DNA of 64,000 bases from Actinophytocola sp963825445 (GTDB taxonomy: Bacteria; Actinomycetota; Actinomycetes; Mycobacteriales; Pseudonocardiaceae), in NCBI GenBank assembly GCA_963825445.1, contig CAWGTM010000004.1:310001-374000 (forward strand). Reading direction: 5' to 3'. The position numbers were made by a program, and so were the translations under genes. The notes under the pieces were generated by a model. The model saw only the letters and a list, made by a program, of their open reading frames with translations, was not told where the DNA came from and ran no database searches. This document shows positions 16,697 through 25,246 of this stretch, piece after piece; position 1 is the first letter of the stretch, and the number at the start of each line of letters is the position of its first letter.

Positions 16697-16712
16697 GACA
16701 AACATATTTGTC
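16697..16712. promoter_or_regulatory. ArsR operator/promoter candidate
   Basis: GACAAA-CATA-TTTGTC is a perfect dyad overlapping a TTGACA -35-like hexamer (16,695-16,700), 18 nt before the ArsR ATG. It is AT-rich in a GC-rich region. Autoregulation by the downstream ArsR protein is inferred. Confidence 0.6.
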
Positions 16713-16729
16713 GGTGCGACGCTATCGGC

Positions 16730-17305
16730 ATGTTCGACGTTGCAGTGATCGAAGACGCGGCGGCAGCCGAGGTCTCACTCGATCCCATCCGCGCCAACCT
16801 GCTGGCCGAGTTGTCCGAGCCCGGGTCGGCGACCACGCTCGCCGGCCGGGTCGGCCTGCCGAGGCAGAAGGTCAACTACCACCTGCGTGCGCTCGAGAAG
16901 CACGGGCTGGTCGAGCTGGTGGAGGAGCGCCGCAAGGGCAACGTGACGGAGCGGGTGCTGCGGGCCACGGCCGCGTCGTACGTCATCTCCCCGACCGCGC
17001 TGGCCGCCGTCCGTCCCGACCCGGACCGGGCGCCCGACCGCCTGTCGGCGCGCTGGCTGCTGGCGCTCGCGGCGCGGCTGGTCGGCGACGTCGGCACGCT
17101 CATCACCGGCGCCGACGAAGGCCCGCAAGCGGGTGGCCACTTTCGCCATCGACGGCGAGGTGCGGTTCGCCACGGCCGCCGACCGGGCAGCGTTCGCCGA
17201 GGAACTGGCCACGTCGGTGACGGCGCTGGTGGGCAAGTACCACGCCGAGGAGGGGCGGGCGGCACCGCATCGATCGTCGCCGTCCACCCGAAGGTCGAGG
17301 ACTGA
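16730..17305 (+). CDS. ArsR family regulator (two compensating frameshifts)
   Basis: Residues 1-125 are a clear helix-turn-helix repressor (LDPIRANLLAELSEPGSATTLAGRVGLPRQKVNYHLRALEKHGLVELV). The frame shifts near 17,115 into ARKRVATFAIDGEVRF and FATAADRAAFAEELATSVTALVGKYH, and shifts back near 17,255 to end IVAVHPKVED. With both corrected, the total is 191 residues. The family often pairs with SRPBCC proteins, and here the SRPBCC gene starts 2 nt after the stop. Two indels so close together more likely reflect read errors than a dead gene. Confidence 0.8.
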   Translation: MFDVAVIEDAAAAEVSLDPIRANLLAELSEPGSATTLAGRVGLPRQKVNYHLRALEKHGLVELVEERRKGNVTERVLRATAASYVISPTALAAVRPDPDRAPDRLSARWLLALAARLVGDVGTLITGADEGPQAGGHFRHRRRGAVRHGRRPGSVRRGTGHVGDGAGGQVPRRGGAGGTASIVAVHPKVED

Positions 17306-17307
17306 TC

Positions 17308-18020
17308 ATGGGCGGTGACATGAAAGGGCGGGAGTTCGAGGGCGTCGACGAGATCACCGTGCCGGCCACGCCGGAGCAGGTGTGGGACGCCGTCGCCACC
17401 GGGCCGGGTATCGACTCCTGGTTCATGGGCCGCAACGAGGTCGAGGCCGGCACGGCCGTGCGGATGGCGTTCGGCGGCTACACCCCGGAACACGCGATCA
17501 CCGCGTGGGAGCCGGGGGAGCGGCTGGCCTACGGGTCGTCCCCGGCGCCGGACGGCAGGTTCATCGCGTACGAGTTCCTCATCGAGGGTCGCGACCGGTC
17601 GAGCACCGTGCTGCGCATGGTCACCAGCGGATTCCTGCCGGGCGACGACTGGGCGGACGAGTTCGAGGCGATGCAGCACGGCGGGCAGCTGTTCTTCCGC
17701 ACGCTGGTCGAGTACCTGACCCACTTCCCCGGCCGCACGGCCACTCCCGTCACGGTCTTCGGCCCGAGGTCACCGACTGGCCGGGCACTGGCCGCGCTCC
17801 TGCGCGCGGCGCGGCTCCTGGAGGCCGCCGTTCCGTTGGCGGGGGCTGTACTTCACGAACGCCGACACCATCGGCGTCCGCACGGAGGACGCGTTGTACC
17901 GCTTCATGCGCGGCTTCCACGGGCCCGTGGTGGCAGGCCACACCTGTTCCACTGGGGCTGGCCAGGACTGGCAATCAGACCTGGGACCGCGTGGCTCAGG
18001 CAGGACCACACTGGAGGACG
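17308..18020 (+). CDS. SRPBCC (START-like) domain protein, frame broken in second half
   Basis: The first ~150 residues are continuous: GVDEITVPATPEQVWDAVATGPGIDSWF, then GERLAYGSSP and LRMVTSGFLPGDDWADEFEAMQHGG, the Aha1/SRPBCC pattern usually encoded beside ArsR genes. After 17,755 the protein continues only by changing frame several times (EVTDWPGT, then NADTIGVRTEDALYRFMRGFHGPVVAG, then WGWPG). Intact relatives are ~240 residues, matching this span. Ligand unknown. It is co-transcribed with the ArsR gene. Confidence 0.7.
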
Positions 18021-18794
18021 TGACTATCGGACGGCACCGCATCATTCAGCGTGGCGGGCGACGGCCCGCCGGTGATCCTCGTGGACGGCGCGATGTGTTA
18101 CCGCGCCTCAGGTCCATCCGGCCCACTGGCGGCGCGAGTTGGCCGCGGACTTCACGGTCTACACCTACGACCGAAGAGGCCGAGGCGAGAGCGGCGACGG
18201 GCGCATGCTCGGTGGAACGGGAGATCGAGGACCTGGCCGCGCTGGTGAAGGAAGCCGGCGGCTCGGCACACCTGGTGGGCCAGTCGTCGGGCGCGATGCT
18301 GGCTCTGGAGGCCGCGAACCAGGGCGTGGGCGCCACGACTGGCGATGTACGAGCCGCCGTTGATCGTGGACGGCACGCACGCCCCGGCCCCCGCTGACGC
18401 TCTGCCCGCCATGCGGGCCCTGGTGGCAGCCGACCGCCGCGGCGACGCGGTGAAGACGTTCATGCGCGCGGTGGACGTGCCGGCCGTGGGCCTGCTGATG
18501 ATGCGGATACTGCCGGTGTGGAAGACGCTCAAAGGCGTGGCCCACACCCTGCCGGACGATCTTGCTCTGGTGGAGGGCCTACGTCAGGGCCGCCCTCTGC
18601 CGACTGGCAGGTGGACCGTCGCGGTGCCCACCCTGGTGGCGGACGGCGGCAAGAGCCCGGAGTACATGCGCAACAGCGCCCGAGCCATGGCCACGGTCCT
18701 CCCGAACGCGACCTATCGAACCCTGCCCGGCCAGACCCACTTGGTGAAGCCCGCGCCTCTGGCGGCGGCCCTGAGGGAGTTTCTGGCGTCGTAA
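18020..18794 (+). CDS. Alpha/beta hydrolase, several frameshifts
   Basis: Reading across frames gives GPPVILVDGAMCYRA, then AADFTVYTYDRRGRGESGD, EREIEDLAALVKEAGG, the nucleophile elbow LVGQSSGAMLALEAA, and a clean final 148 residues (MYEPPLIVDGTHAP to LPGQTHLVKPAPLAAALREFL) with the catalytic His. Order and spacing are those of a ~255-residue hydrolase of the type that often follows SRPBCC genes. At least three indels are needed between 18,020 and 18,345. It may be a pseudogene, but it is more likely intact in the organism. Confidence 0.7.
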
Positions 18795-18821
18795 GGGCCC
18801 CTTACTCACCTGAGGTAAGGG
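18791..18821 (+). terminator. Hairpin after hydrolase gene
   Basis: GTAAGGG at 18,791, CCCTTAC at 18,799 and GTAAGGG at 18,815 allow two alternative 7-bp stems sharing the middle segment. The first overlaps the hydrolase stop codon. The site fits a terminator, and the mutual exclusivity of the two stems is notable. Confidence 0.5.
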
Positions 18822-18917
18822 TTGCGGGCGCGGTCCCTTAGGCGATCGTCCGATGCCGGGGTGCCGGCCTCAGGACGAATCTTGGTCTCGTCACCGAAAC
18901 TGGATGAGGAGATCGAG

Positions 18918-19094
18918 ATGAACTGGGAACCTGTTGCTCTGCGGGCCGAAGTGGACTACCGGGTAGAGCGCGCGCTGGGAGACCGAGTGAACGCCGAGCA
19001 CGTGCGAGAGGTCCACGACCGGCAGTCGTCATGGTGGCAGCGCATTCGTGCACATGATCATGACGAGTCGAGGGGTACTGCCAGGGCTGCTTAG
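18918..19094 (+). CDS. Small acidic/basic protein of unknown function (58 aa)
   Basis: The ATG is preceded by GAGGAGATCGAG as ribosome binding site. The product begins MNWEPVALRAEVDYRVERAL and continues with RVNAEHVREVHDRQSSWWQR, a charged, helix-forming sequence without membrane segments, and has normal high-GC third positions. It ends 31 nt before a strong UUCG-loop terminator, so it forms its own transcription unit. I do not recognise the family. Small proteins of this composition occur in many actinomycetes. Confidence 0.65.
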   Translation: MNWEPVALRAEVDYRVERALGDRVNAEHVREVHDRQSSWWQRIRAHDHDESRGTARAA

Positions 19095-19125
19095 TTCCTT
19101 CGGTCTCCTCGTCCTTGCTTTCCCC

Positions 19126-19153
19126 AGGGCACGCGGCTTCGGCCGCGTGCCCT
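19126..19153 (+). terminator. 12-bp stem with UUCG loop
   Basis: AGGGCACGCGGC, loop TTCG, GCCGCGTGCCCT: a perfect 12-bp stem followed by CTTTG. It lies 31 nt after the 58-residue ORF. Confidence 0.85.
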
Positions 19154-19272
19154 CTTTGTGGGCCGATCCGGCTCGCAAGTGCTTGGGGTTCGGGTGCGCC
19201 GGTTTTGTCGGTCGCTGGATTTCGGGGGGCCGTGGCCACTCGTGGTGAGTCTCTGGGCGTGGTGTTGCACGT

Positions 19273-19386
19273 TTGTGCTGGTCAGGGTGGGGGTGCGGCG
19301 GATTGTACGGGCGGCCCCTCAGCCGCCCTGGGACGAGCACTAAAGGGCGCGCTGGCGCCCGCCCTCCCATTGCCCGCCGTCACCCC
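19273..19386 (+). repeat. Left arm of inverted repeat flanking HNH gene
   Basis: Blocks GCGGCGGATTGTACGGG, GCTGGCGCCCGCCCTCCC and TGCCCGCCGTCACCC recur in the same order, inverted, at 20,970-21,061. This arm has about 25 extra bases between the first two blocks. The arms bracket a single DUF222-HNH gene. Confidence 0.75.
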
Positions 19387-19492
19387 CGCCCGCGCCTGTC
19401 CACGACCGGGAGTCACTCTCCGGGTGTGGGTGCACCCGGTTCGGCAGCTGGTGGCGCGGCCAGGTGAGGTTGGGCCGTACTGGGTTGGGCCC

Positions 19493-19530
19493 GCACAGGG
19501 TTCGGACTGCACAGGGTTCGGACTGCGCGG
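19493..19530. repeat. 16-bp direct repeat
   Basis: GCACAGGGTTCGGACT occurs twice in tandem (19,493-19,508 and 19,509-19,524), followed by a degenerate third copy GCGCGGGTTCC. No function can be assigned. Confidence 0.8.
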
Positions 19531-19580
19531 GTTCCGGTTGCGTGGGTGCGGGTGCGTATCGATTCGGGCCGCGTGGAGTG

Positions 19581-19604
19581 CGGGCCCACCAGACGGTGGG
19601 CCCG
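19581..19604 (-). terminator. Terminator of the HNH gene
   Basis: CGGGCCCACC, loop AGAC, GGTGGGCCCG: a perfect 10-bp stem starting 19 nt past the stop codon of the minus-strand HNH gene. Confidence 0.8.
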
Positions 19605-19622
19605 TTGCCTGCCGGGTGCGGG

Positions 19623-20836
19623 CTATTCGCGGTGGTGCAGCAGGTTGCGCTGTGGGACTTGGTGGGGGTCTATCCACCGGGGTGGGATGAACTCCGGGAG
19701 GCCGTTGCTGGTGCGGGCTTCCCACTCCGAGTGGTGGATCATGCGGTGATGTCGCCGACAGAGCAGGACCAGGTTCGCCAGGTCTGTGGGGCCGCCGTCT
19801 AACCAGTGCCTGATGTGGTGGGCATCTGCCCACGGAGCCGGATGTGGGCAGTTCGGGAACGCACACCCCTTGTCTCGGGTGTTGAGCGCTGTCCGCTGGG
19901 CGGGGGTGACCAAGCGATGGGTGCGGCCGACATCCAGCGGAACCGACGTCCCGTTGAGGACCATGGGGATGATGCCCGCATCGCACGCCAGCCGGCGGGC
20001 CGCTGCCGCCGGGAGCGGTGCGCCGCCGGCCAGGGTCGCGGAGCCCACGCCCTTCTGCAGGACCGTCAGGTCCATGGTGGCGTTCAGGTGTGGTTTCTCC
20101 CCGCCCCGTGACGGCAGCTTCTCGCTGGTCAGCGCGTGGTGGATCACATCACAGAACGCGTCCCCGAGTCGTTGGGTGGGGTGCCGTTCATCGGTGGGGC
20201 CATCCGGTTTGCCGAGGGCGCCCAGGAGCGAGTCCAGCTCTTCGGCTGCCTCCGGGTCGATGACACCCGAGAACCGCATCCGACCGTTCGCGTCGCGACT
20301 GGACCGGAACACGTTCTTCGGTTCCGCCAGGTCTTCCTTCGGCGGGGAGCCGTCCGCGTCGATGCGTTCCAGCATGACGGCACCGTGGGTGCGGACCATC
20401 GAGGACGGGGCGACCCGTGCGGTGTCGACCAGGTGTTGTTCCATGACCTCGGTGGCATCGGCTGCTGCCCAGGCGGGGATCTTCTTCACCGACTCGGCGA
20501 TCGCGTCCACATGATCGGCGTCCAGGACCCCTTCGGTCAGGGCTTCCCGGACCAGCGGCAGGCGGGCGGGGGTGACGTGCCCGGTCGGGGTCACCGTCTC
20601 CGCGATGAGGTCGGCTTGGGCGATCATGCGGTGTGCGCGACGGGGGGTGATCCGCAACAAATCGGCGAGTATCGCGCCAGGCTGGGATAGCCGGAACCCT
20701 CGACTACATCCCGGGATTCCATGTCCGCGACAAGCGACAAAGCCGAACCGTGCAACACCCGCATCTGGCGCATGACCTCGGCGAGATTATGGGCAAGCTC
20801 CGGCAACCCGACCGGGTGCGTGAGGGAGTTTGACAT
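19623..20836 (-). CDS. DUF222 (13E12-type) HNH endonuclease, one frameshift
   Basis: The ~403-residue protein has an N-terminal helical DUF222 domain (MSNSLTHPVGLPELAHNLAEV, then RITPRRAHRMIAQADLIAET) and a C-terminal HNH nuclease with CAFPNCPHPAPWADAHHIRHW, then NLVLLCRRHHRMIHH: the two zinc Cys pairs and the catalytic His are intact. One indel near 20,670 separates SGYPSLARY from LLRITPRR. The family includes the REP13E12 repeats of mycobacteria and is typically multicopy. Inverted repeats flank the gene. Role unknown; mobility is suspected. Confidence 0.85.
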
Positions 20837-20969
20837 GCCTCCAGTTTACCAACTAACGCCACGTATTTCGAACACCTGTACCCGATCGTGGACAACAATA
20901 CCGAGCGTGAAACACCCCGATAAAGAACGCAACCCCAAAGTCGAAGAACCGTAAAACGCGAGGGGTTCT

Positions 20970-21061
20970 GGGTGGCGGCGGGCAGGGGGAGGGCGGGCGC
21001 CAGCCCGCCTTGGCACCCGTACAAATCCGCCGTCACCCCAGAACCCCTGCCACCAAACTGG
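20970..21061 (-). repeat. Right arm of inverted repeat flanking HNH gene
   Basis: This is the inverted counterpart of 19,273-19,386; read on the minus strand it contains GACGGCGGATTTGTACGGG, GCTGGCGCCCGCCCTCCC and TGCCCGCCGCCACCC. The segment also contains a second dyad (AGGGGTTCTGGG at 20,961 with CCCAGAACCCCT near 21,037). It ends about 20 nt from the amylase stop codon. Confidence 0.75.
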
Positions 21062-21081
21062 GGACGCAAGGAATACCCCGC

Positions 21082-23855
21082 TCACCCCGTGGCGGGTTCC
21101 GTTGTGTAAACCACCGGGTCGCCCTGGACGAGCCAGACCTCGGGGCGTCGATCGGCAGGAAGGACCGGTCGCCGCCCGGTTCGCGGGTGTCGGCACGGCG
21201 TCGCCGTTGGGCAGGTGCATGATGAAGTTCACCGGCTTGGTGTCGTCGACCAGCGGGATCTCGTACACGGCCCAGCCGTCCTCGATCCGGGCGCGCGGCC
21301 ACGGCCGGTCCCAGGCGATCTGCGCGAGCACCGCCGGGTCGATCCCGTCGCCCCACAGGTGCAGGCCCCAGTCGCCGTAGTCGCCGGCCGGGCGGTGGTA
21401 GCGCAGGATGGCCGCGGCCAGCGGCGGACCGGCGTAGCGGACCGTGCGCACCGCGCTGGTCACCCGTCGGTGCGCCGCTCGGCAGGATCGCCCGGTACGC
21501 GACCGGGGTGCCGGCGGCCAGGTTGAGCGGCGTCAGGTCGTCGAAGACCGTGTACGCCGGGGACGAGGAGTCGCGGCCGATCGGCGTCCACGGCGCCGCC
21601 GGCGACGCTGCGGTCGAACGTGACCACGTGGGTGGCTCGCTCCGGGTCGGCGACCGCGCGCACCTCGACCGTGCCGCGCACGTTGCTGCCCTCGGCCGGC
21701 GCCTCGATGGTCGGACCGCCGGCGCCGGAACGCTGGCGCGCACGGGCTCGGCTGGCGCGGTGTGCCCGGCGTTGTCCAGGACGACCGCGCGGTACTGCAC
21801 CGGCGTGCCGGACGGCAGGCCGGAGACGTCGTGGAACACCCGGTACGGCGCGGTGTCGTCGGTGCCGATCGGGGACCACCGGCCGTTGACCGGTTCGCCT
21901 AGAAGGTCACCTCGTTGAACGACGAGCCGGCCGACCTTCGCGGTGACCTGCATGCGGCCGCCGGCTGCGCGGCCGGCGCGGCGTGGCCAGGGAGATGCGC
22001 GGCGGCGCGGTGTGAGCCGGTCGATCCGGCCGTCCAGTGCGTAGACCACTGTGGACAGCGCGGGACGGTGACCGTCAGCGCGCCGTTCCGGTCGGACGAC
22101 AGCCGGGCCGGGCCCGACGCCGTACACCCGCTTGAACTGGTCGCCGGACGTGTAGGTCGGGATCGCGGCCGTAGCCGGCTGCTCGCTGTTGTTCAGCGCG
22201 ACCACGTACTCGCGCTGCTGGCCGCGGTCGATGCGGGAGAACGCGTAGACGCCGGCCGCCGGCGCGGACACCGGTGCTGCTGCGCGCCGTCGCGCAGCGC
22301 CGGGATGCTGAGCGGTGAGCGCGCGAGGTCGCTGATCGACCGGTACAGCGGGTGGGCGGCGACGAAGTTGTCCTGCGCGTGGGTGGCGGACGGTGCCCAG
22401 CAGGTCGTCGTCCAGGTACTCCGGCACCCGGGTGGCGAACAGGGTCTGCCGCGCGTCCTGGTCGCCGCCGGGACCGGTGAAGCCCTGCTCGTCGCCGTAG
22501 TAGATCACCGGGTTGCCGCGCGAGAAGTACATCAGCTCGTGGCCCAGCCGGTCGCGCGCCACCCACTCGGCGTCGCCGGCGCCCGGGTTGTCGGCCTGCA
22601 CGAAGCCGCCGATCCGGCCCATGTCGTGGTTGCCGAGGAACGTCGGCAGTTGGTAGACGTTCGAGTCGGCGTCGGTGTACCAGTCGTCGTCCGTGAAGAA
22701 CTGGGCCAGCTGGTCGGTCGGCGCCCCGCCGGAGGCGAACTTTCGGGCCGCGTCCTGGAACGGGAAGTCGAGCACCGACTGCATGCGGTCGGTGGTGGTG
22801 AAGTGCGACGTGTAGCTCTTGGTGGTGTCGAACACCTCGCCGAACATGAAGAACTCGCGCTTGCCGTGGTCGCGGGCGAACTGCAGGACGCGCGGGCCGA
22901 ACGCCTTCCAGAACTCGTCGTCGACGTGCTTCATCGTGTCGATGCGGAAGCCGTCGATGCCGAAGTCGGCGATCCACTTCTCGTAGATGTCGGTCATGCC
23001 GTCGACCACCACGCGGGTTCTCGGTGAACAGGTCGTCGAGGCCGAAGAAGTCGCCGTACTGGGAGTTCTCGCCGACGAACGTGGTGTCGCCCCGGTTGTG
23101 GTACAGCGTGACGTCGTTCAGCCAGGCCGGCACCTTCAGGTTCTGCTCGGCCGGGTCGAGGACCGGGGTGTACGGGAACGACGTGGCCGGGTCAGCGGGG
23201 GGAAGCGTGTCGCTGCCCGCGTAGTCGCGGTCGTCGAACACCTGCGCCCGACGGCGTCTGTGTAGGGCGCCACGTCCTTCGACGCGTACGGCTTGCGGGC
23301 GCCTTCCTCGTAGCCGATCACGTCGGCCGTGTGGTTGGTGATGATGTCGAAGTAGACCTTCATGCCCCGCCCGTGCGCGGCGTCGACCAGCGCCTGCAGG
23401 TCGGCGTTGGTGCCCAGATGCGGGTCGATCTGGGTGAAGTCGGTGATCCAGTAGCCGTGGTAGCCGGCCGACGGGCCGTCCTCGGGCTGCACGGCCTTGT
23501 TCTTGAAGCTCGGCGTGAGCCAGATCGACGTGGTGCCCAGGCCCTGGATGTAGTCGAGCCGGTCGCGCAGTCCCTGCAGGTCGCCGCCGTTGTAGAAGCC
23601 CTTGTTGGTCGGGTCGAAGCCGGACACCAACGGGTCCGCCGGAAGGCCGCCCAGATCGTTGCCCGGGTTGCCGTTGTCGAAGCGGTCGGCCATGACGAAG
23701 TAGAAGTTCTCGTCGGTGACCGGGCCCCGCAGCGAATGCAGGGCCTCGGGGCGGTGACCGCGGTCGGCGGCGGCGGGCGGAGCGGCCAGCCCCGCCAGCA
23801 GAAGCGGGGCCAGCAACGCAGCGGCAATGCGACGGAGCGACATGGATCGGGACAT
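21082..23855 (-). CDS. Secreted GH13 alpha-amylase with C-terminal PUD/CBM41-like domain (many frameshifts)
   Basis: The start overlaps the stop of the preceding membrane-protein gene as TAATG; an ATG at 23,843 is also possible. A signal peptide (LRRIAAALLAPLLLAGLAAPPAAA) precedes the catalytic barrel, whose four conserved regions all survive: DIITNH, GFRIDTMKHV (nucleophile Asp), FMFGEVFD (acid/base Glu) and FLGNHDMGR. Two FN3-like repeats follow (each with GTPVxYRA), then a pullulanase-associated starch-binding domain (YHRPAGDYGDWGLHLWGDGI, ending EVWLVQGDPVVYTT). The frame changes near 23,250, 23,010, 22,390, 22,270, 22,030, 21,900, 21,590, 21,480 and 21,115. Expected size is ~920 residues; extracellular starch degradation. 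Confidence 0.82.
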
Positions 23856-24595
23856 TAATCGGTGGCACCGACAAACTGCGACGGCCAACCAGCCGTACTT
23901 CCGCAGACCTGGCATGCGCCTCGAGTTCGGTAGTAGTAGCCGAGCGTGGCCGTGCCGAGCGCGACCGCCCACAGCGGCCACAGCGTCATCGGGTTCTCCA
24001 GGCTCCAGATGTCCAGACGCACCACGGTGACCACGGTCGACGCGAGCGCCACGGTCACCACGGACGCCATGGCGATCGGAAAGGCCGGCGGCACCCGCCT
24101 GCCACGCAGCCCGAGCACCCACCTCGGCCAGACCTCGCCCCACCGCTGGAACAGGCCGAGCGTGAGCACCCCGCCGAGCGCGGCGAACGACGCCAGGTAC
24201 GCGCCGGCCCACACAAGACCGCTCCGGTGCAGCTCGTCGATCTCGGCGCTCGTCATGCCGATCGGCACGTGGAACACCCACCCCCAGCGCACGATGGCAT
24301 AGGCGAGCGGAGCGACCACGGCCACGATCGCCGCGATCCGGCCCCATCGCGCGGCCGCCACCGGGGTGGTCCAGCGGGCGGGAGTGCCGTGGACGCGACC
24401 GCAGTTGCCGCACGCCTCGCGGCCGCGGCGCAGGAACGCGACCGTGGCCGCCGCGAACAGGAGGCCACCGATCTGGATGAGCATCAGATGGATCACCGGG
24501 CCGGGCAGCAGCTTGCCCATGAGCACGCCGAAGTCCTCGTCCGGCCAGCCGAACGGCGTGCCGACCAGCGCGAGCGGCAGGTACGCGACCGCCAT
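23855..24595 (-). CDS. Polytopic membrane protein, probably 5'-truncated
   Basis: About 246 residues with six hydrophobic segments, a cytoplasmic zinc-ribbon-like CGNCGRVHGTP loop and a C-terminal CQVCG pair. The frame begins MAVAYLPLALVGTPFGW in the middle of what looks like a membrane region. Just upstream the sequence switches to a plus-strand response regulator that lacks its own start, so both genes appear cut at about 24,600. I do not recognise the family. It is translationally coupled to the amylase gene by TAATG. Confidence 0.65.
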   Translation of the reverse strand: MAVAYLPLALVGTPFGWPDEDFGVLMGKLLPGPVIHLMLIQIGGLLFAAATVAFLRRGREACGNCGRVHGTPARWTTPVAAARWGRIAAIVAVVAPLAYAIVRWGWVFHVPIGMTSAEIDELHRSGLVWAGAYLASFAALGGVLTLGLFQRWGEVWPRWVLGLRGRRVPPAFPIAMASVVTVALASTVVTVVRLDIWSLENPMTLWPLWAVALGTATLGYYYRTRGACQVCGSTAGWPSQFVGATD

Positions 24596-24607
24596 GAGCG
24601 GGCGCTG

Positions 24608-25231
24608 GTCGGGAATCACCAGGACGGCATCCGCAGCGCGTTCCGCATGGTCCTGAACGCGCAGCCCGACATGCAGGTGGTCGGCGAGGCGGCCGACGGA
24701 CTCCAGGCGATCGATCTCGCACACACCCTGCGTCCGGACGTGGTGCTCGCCGACATCCGGATGCCCAAGCTCGACGGCCTCGAGCTGACCAGGCGCCTGT
24801 CCGGTGAGTACCGGGTGGTCGTGGTGACCACCTTCGACCTGGACACCTACGTCCACGAGGCCCTGCGTGGCGGCGCTTGCGGTTTCCTGCTGAAACGTTC
24901 GGGGCCGACGCTGCTGGTGGAGGCCGTGCGCGCGGCCATGGCGGGTGACACCCTGATCAGCCCCCAGGTGACCGTGCGGCTGCTGCGTCATCTGAGCGAC
25001 GGCGCACCGCTGAAAGCCCACGAACCCCTCACGGAACGCGAACGCGAGATCGCCCGCCTCGTGGCGCAGGGGAGCAGCAACGCCGAGATCGGCGCCGAGC
25101 TGTTCATCAGCGCCGGCACCGCCAAGAACCATGTGGCGAACATCCAACGCAAGCTCGGCGTCCGCAACCGGGTGGGCATCGCGGGCTGGGCCTGGTCGGC
25201 CGGGCTGATGGGAAGAAACCCACCCGGCTGA
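24608..25231 (+). pseudogene. LuxR-type response regulator lacking its N-terminus
   Basis: From HQDGIRSAFRMVLNAQPDMQVVGEAADG onward the receiver domain is normal: phospho-acceptor Asp in PDVVLADIRMPKLDG, then VVVVTTFDLDTY and GGACGFLLKR. A NarL-type DNA-binding domain follows (LTEREREIARLVAQGSSNAEIGAELFISAGTAKNHVANIQRKLG). The first ~10 residues, which include the acidic DD pair needed for Mg2+ and phosphorylation, and the start codon are missing. No histidine kinase is nearby. Loss is most simply explained by a join at about 24,600. Confidence 0.8.
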
Positions 25232-25246
25232 CGGTTACCGCTGAGC

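Larger units (their letters stand above)
19154..19622. other. Non-coding stretch left of the HNH gene
   Basis: I see no credible gene in these ~470 bases. They contain the left arm of the large inverted repeat (19,273-19,386), short direct repeats at 19,493-19,530, and the HNH gene terminator (19,581-19,604). The G-rich, repetitive composition differs from coding DNA nearby. Confidence 0.7.

Noticed and set aside
19493..19530. CRISPR-like repeats near the HNH gene
   Set aside because: Only two exact 16-bp copies with no spacers, and the HNH protein is DUF222-type, not Cas-associated.
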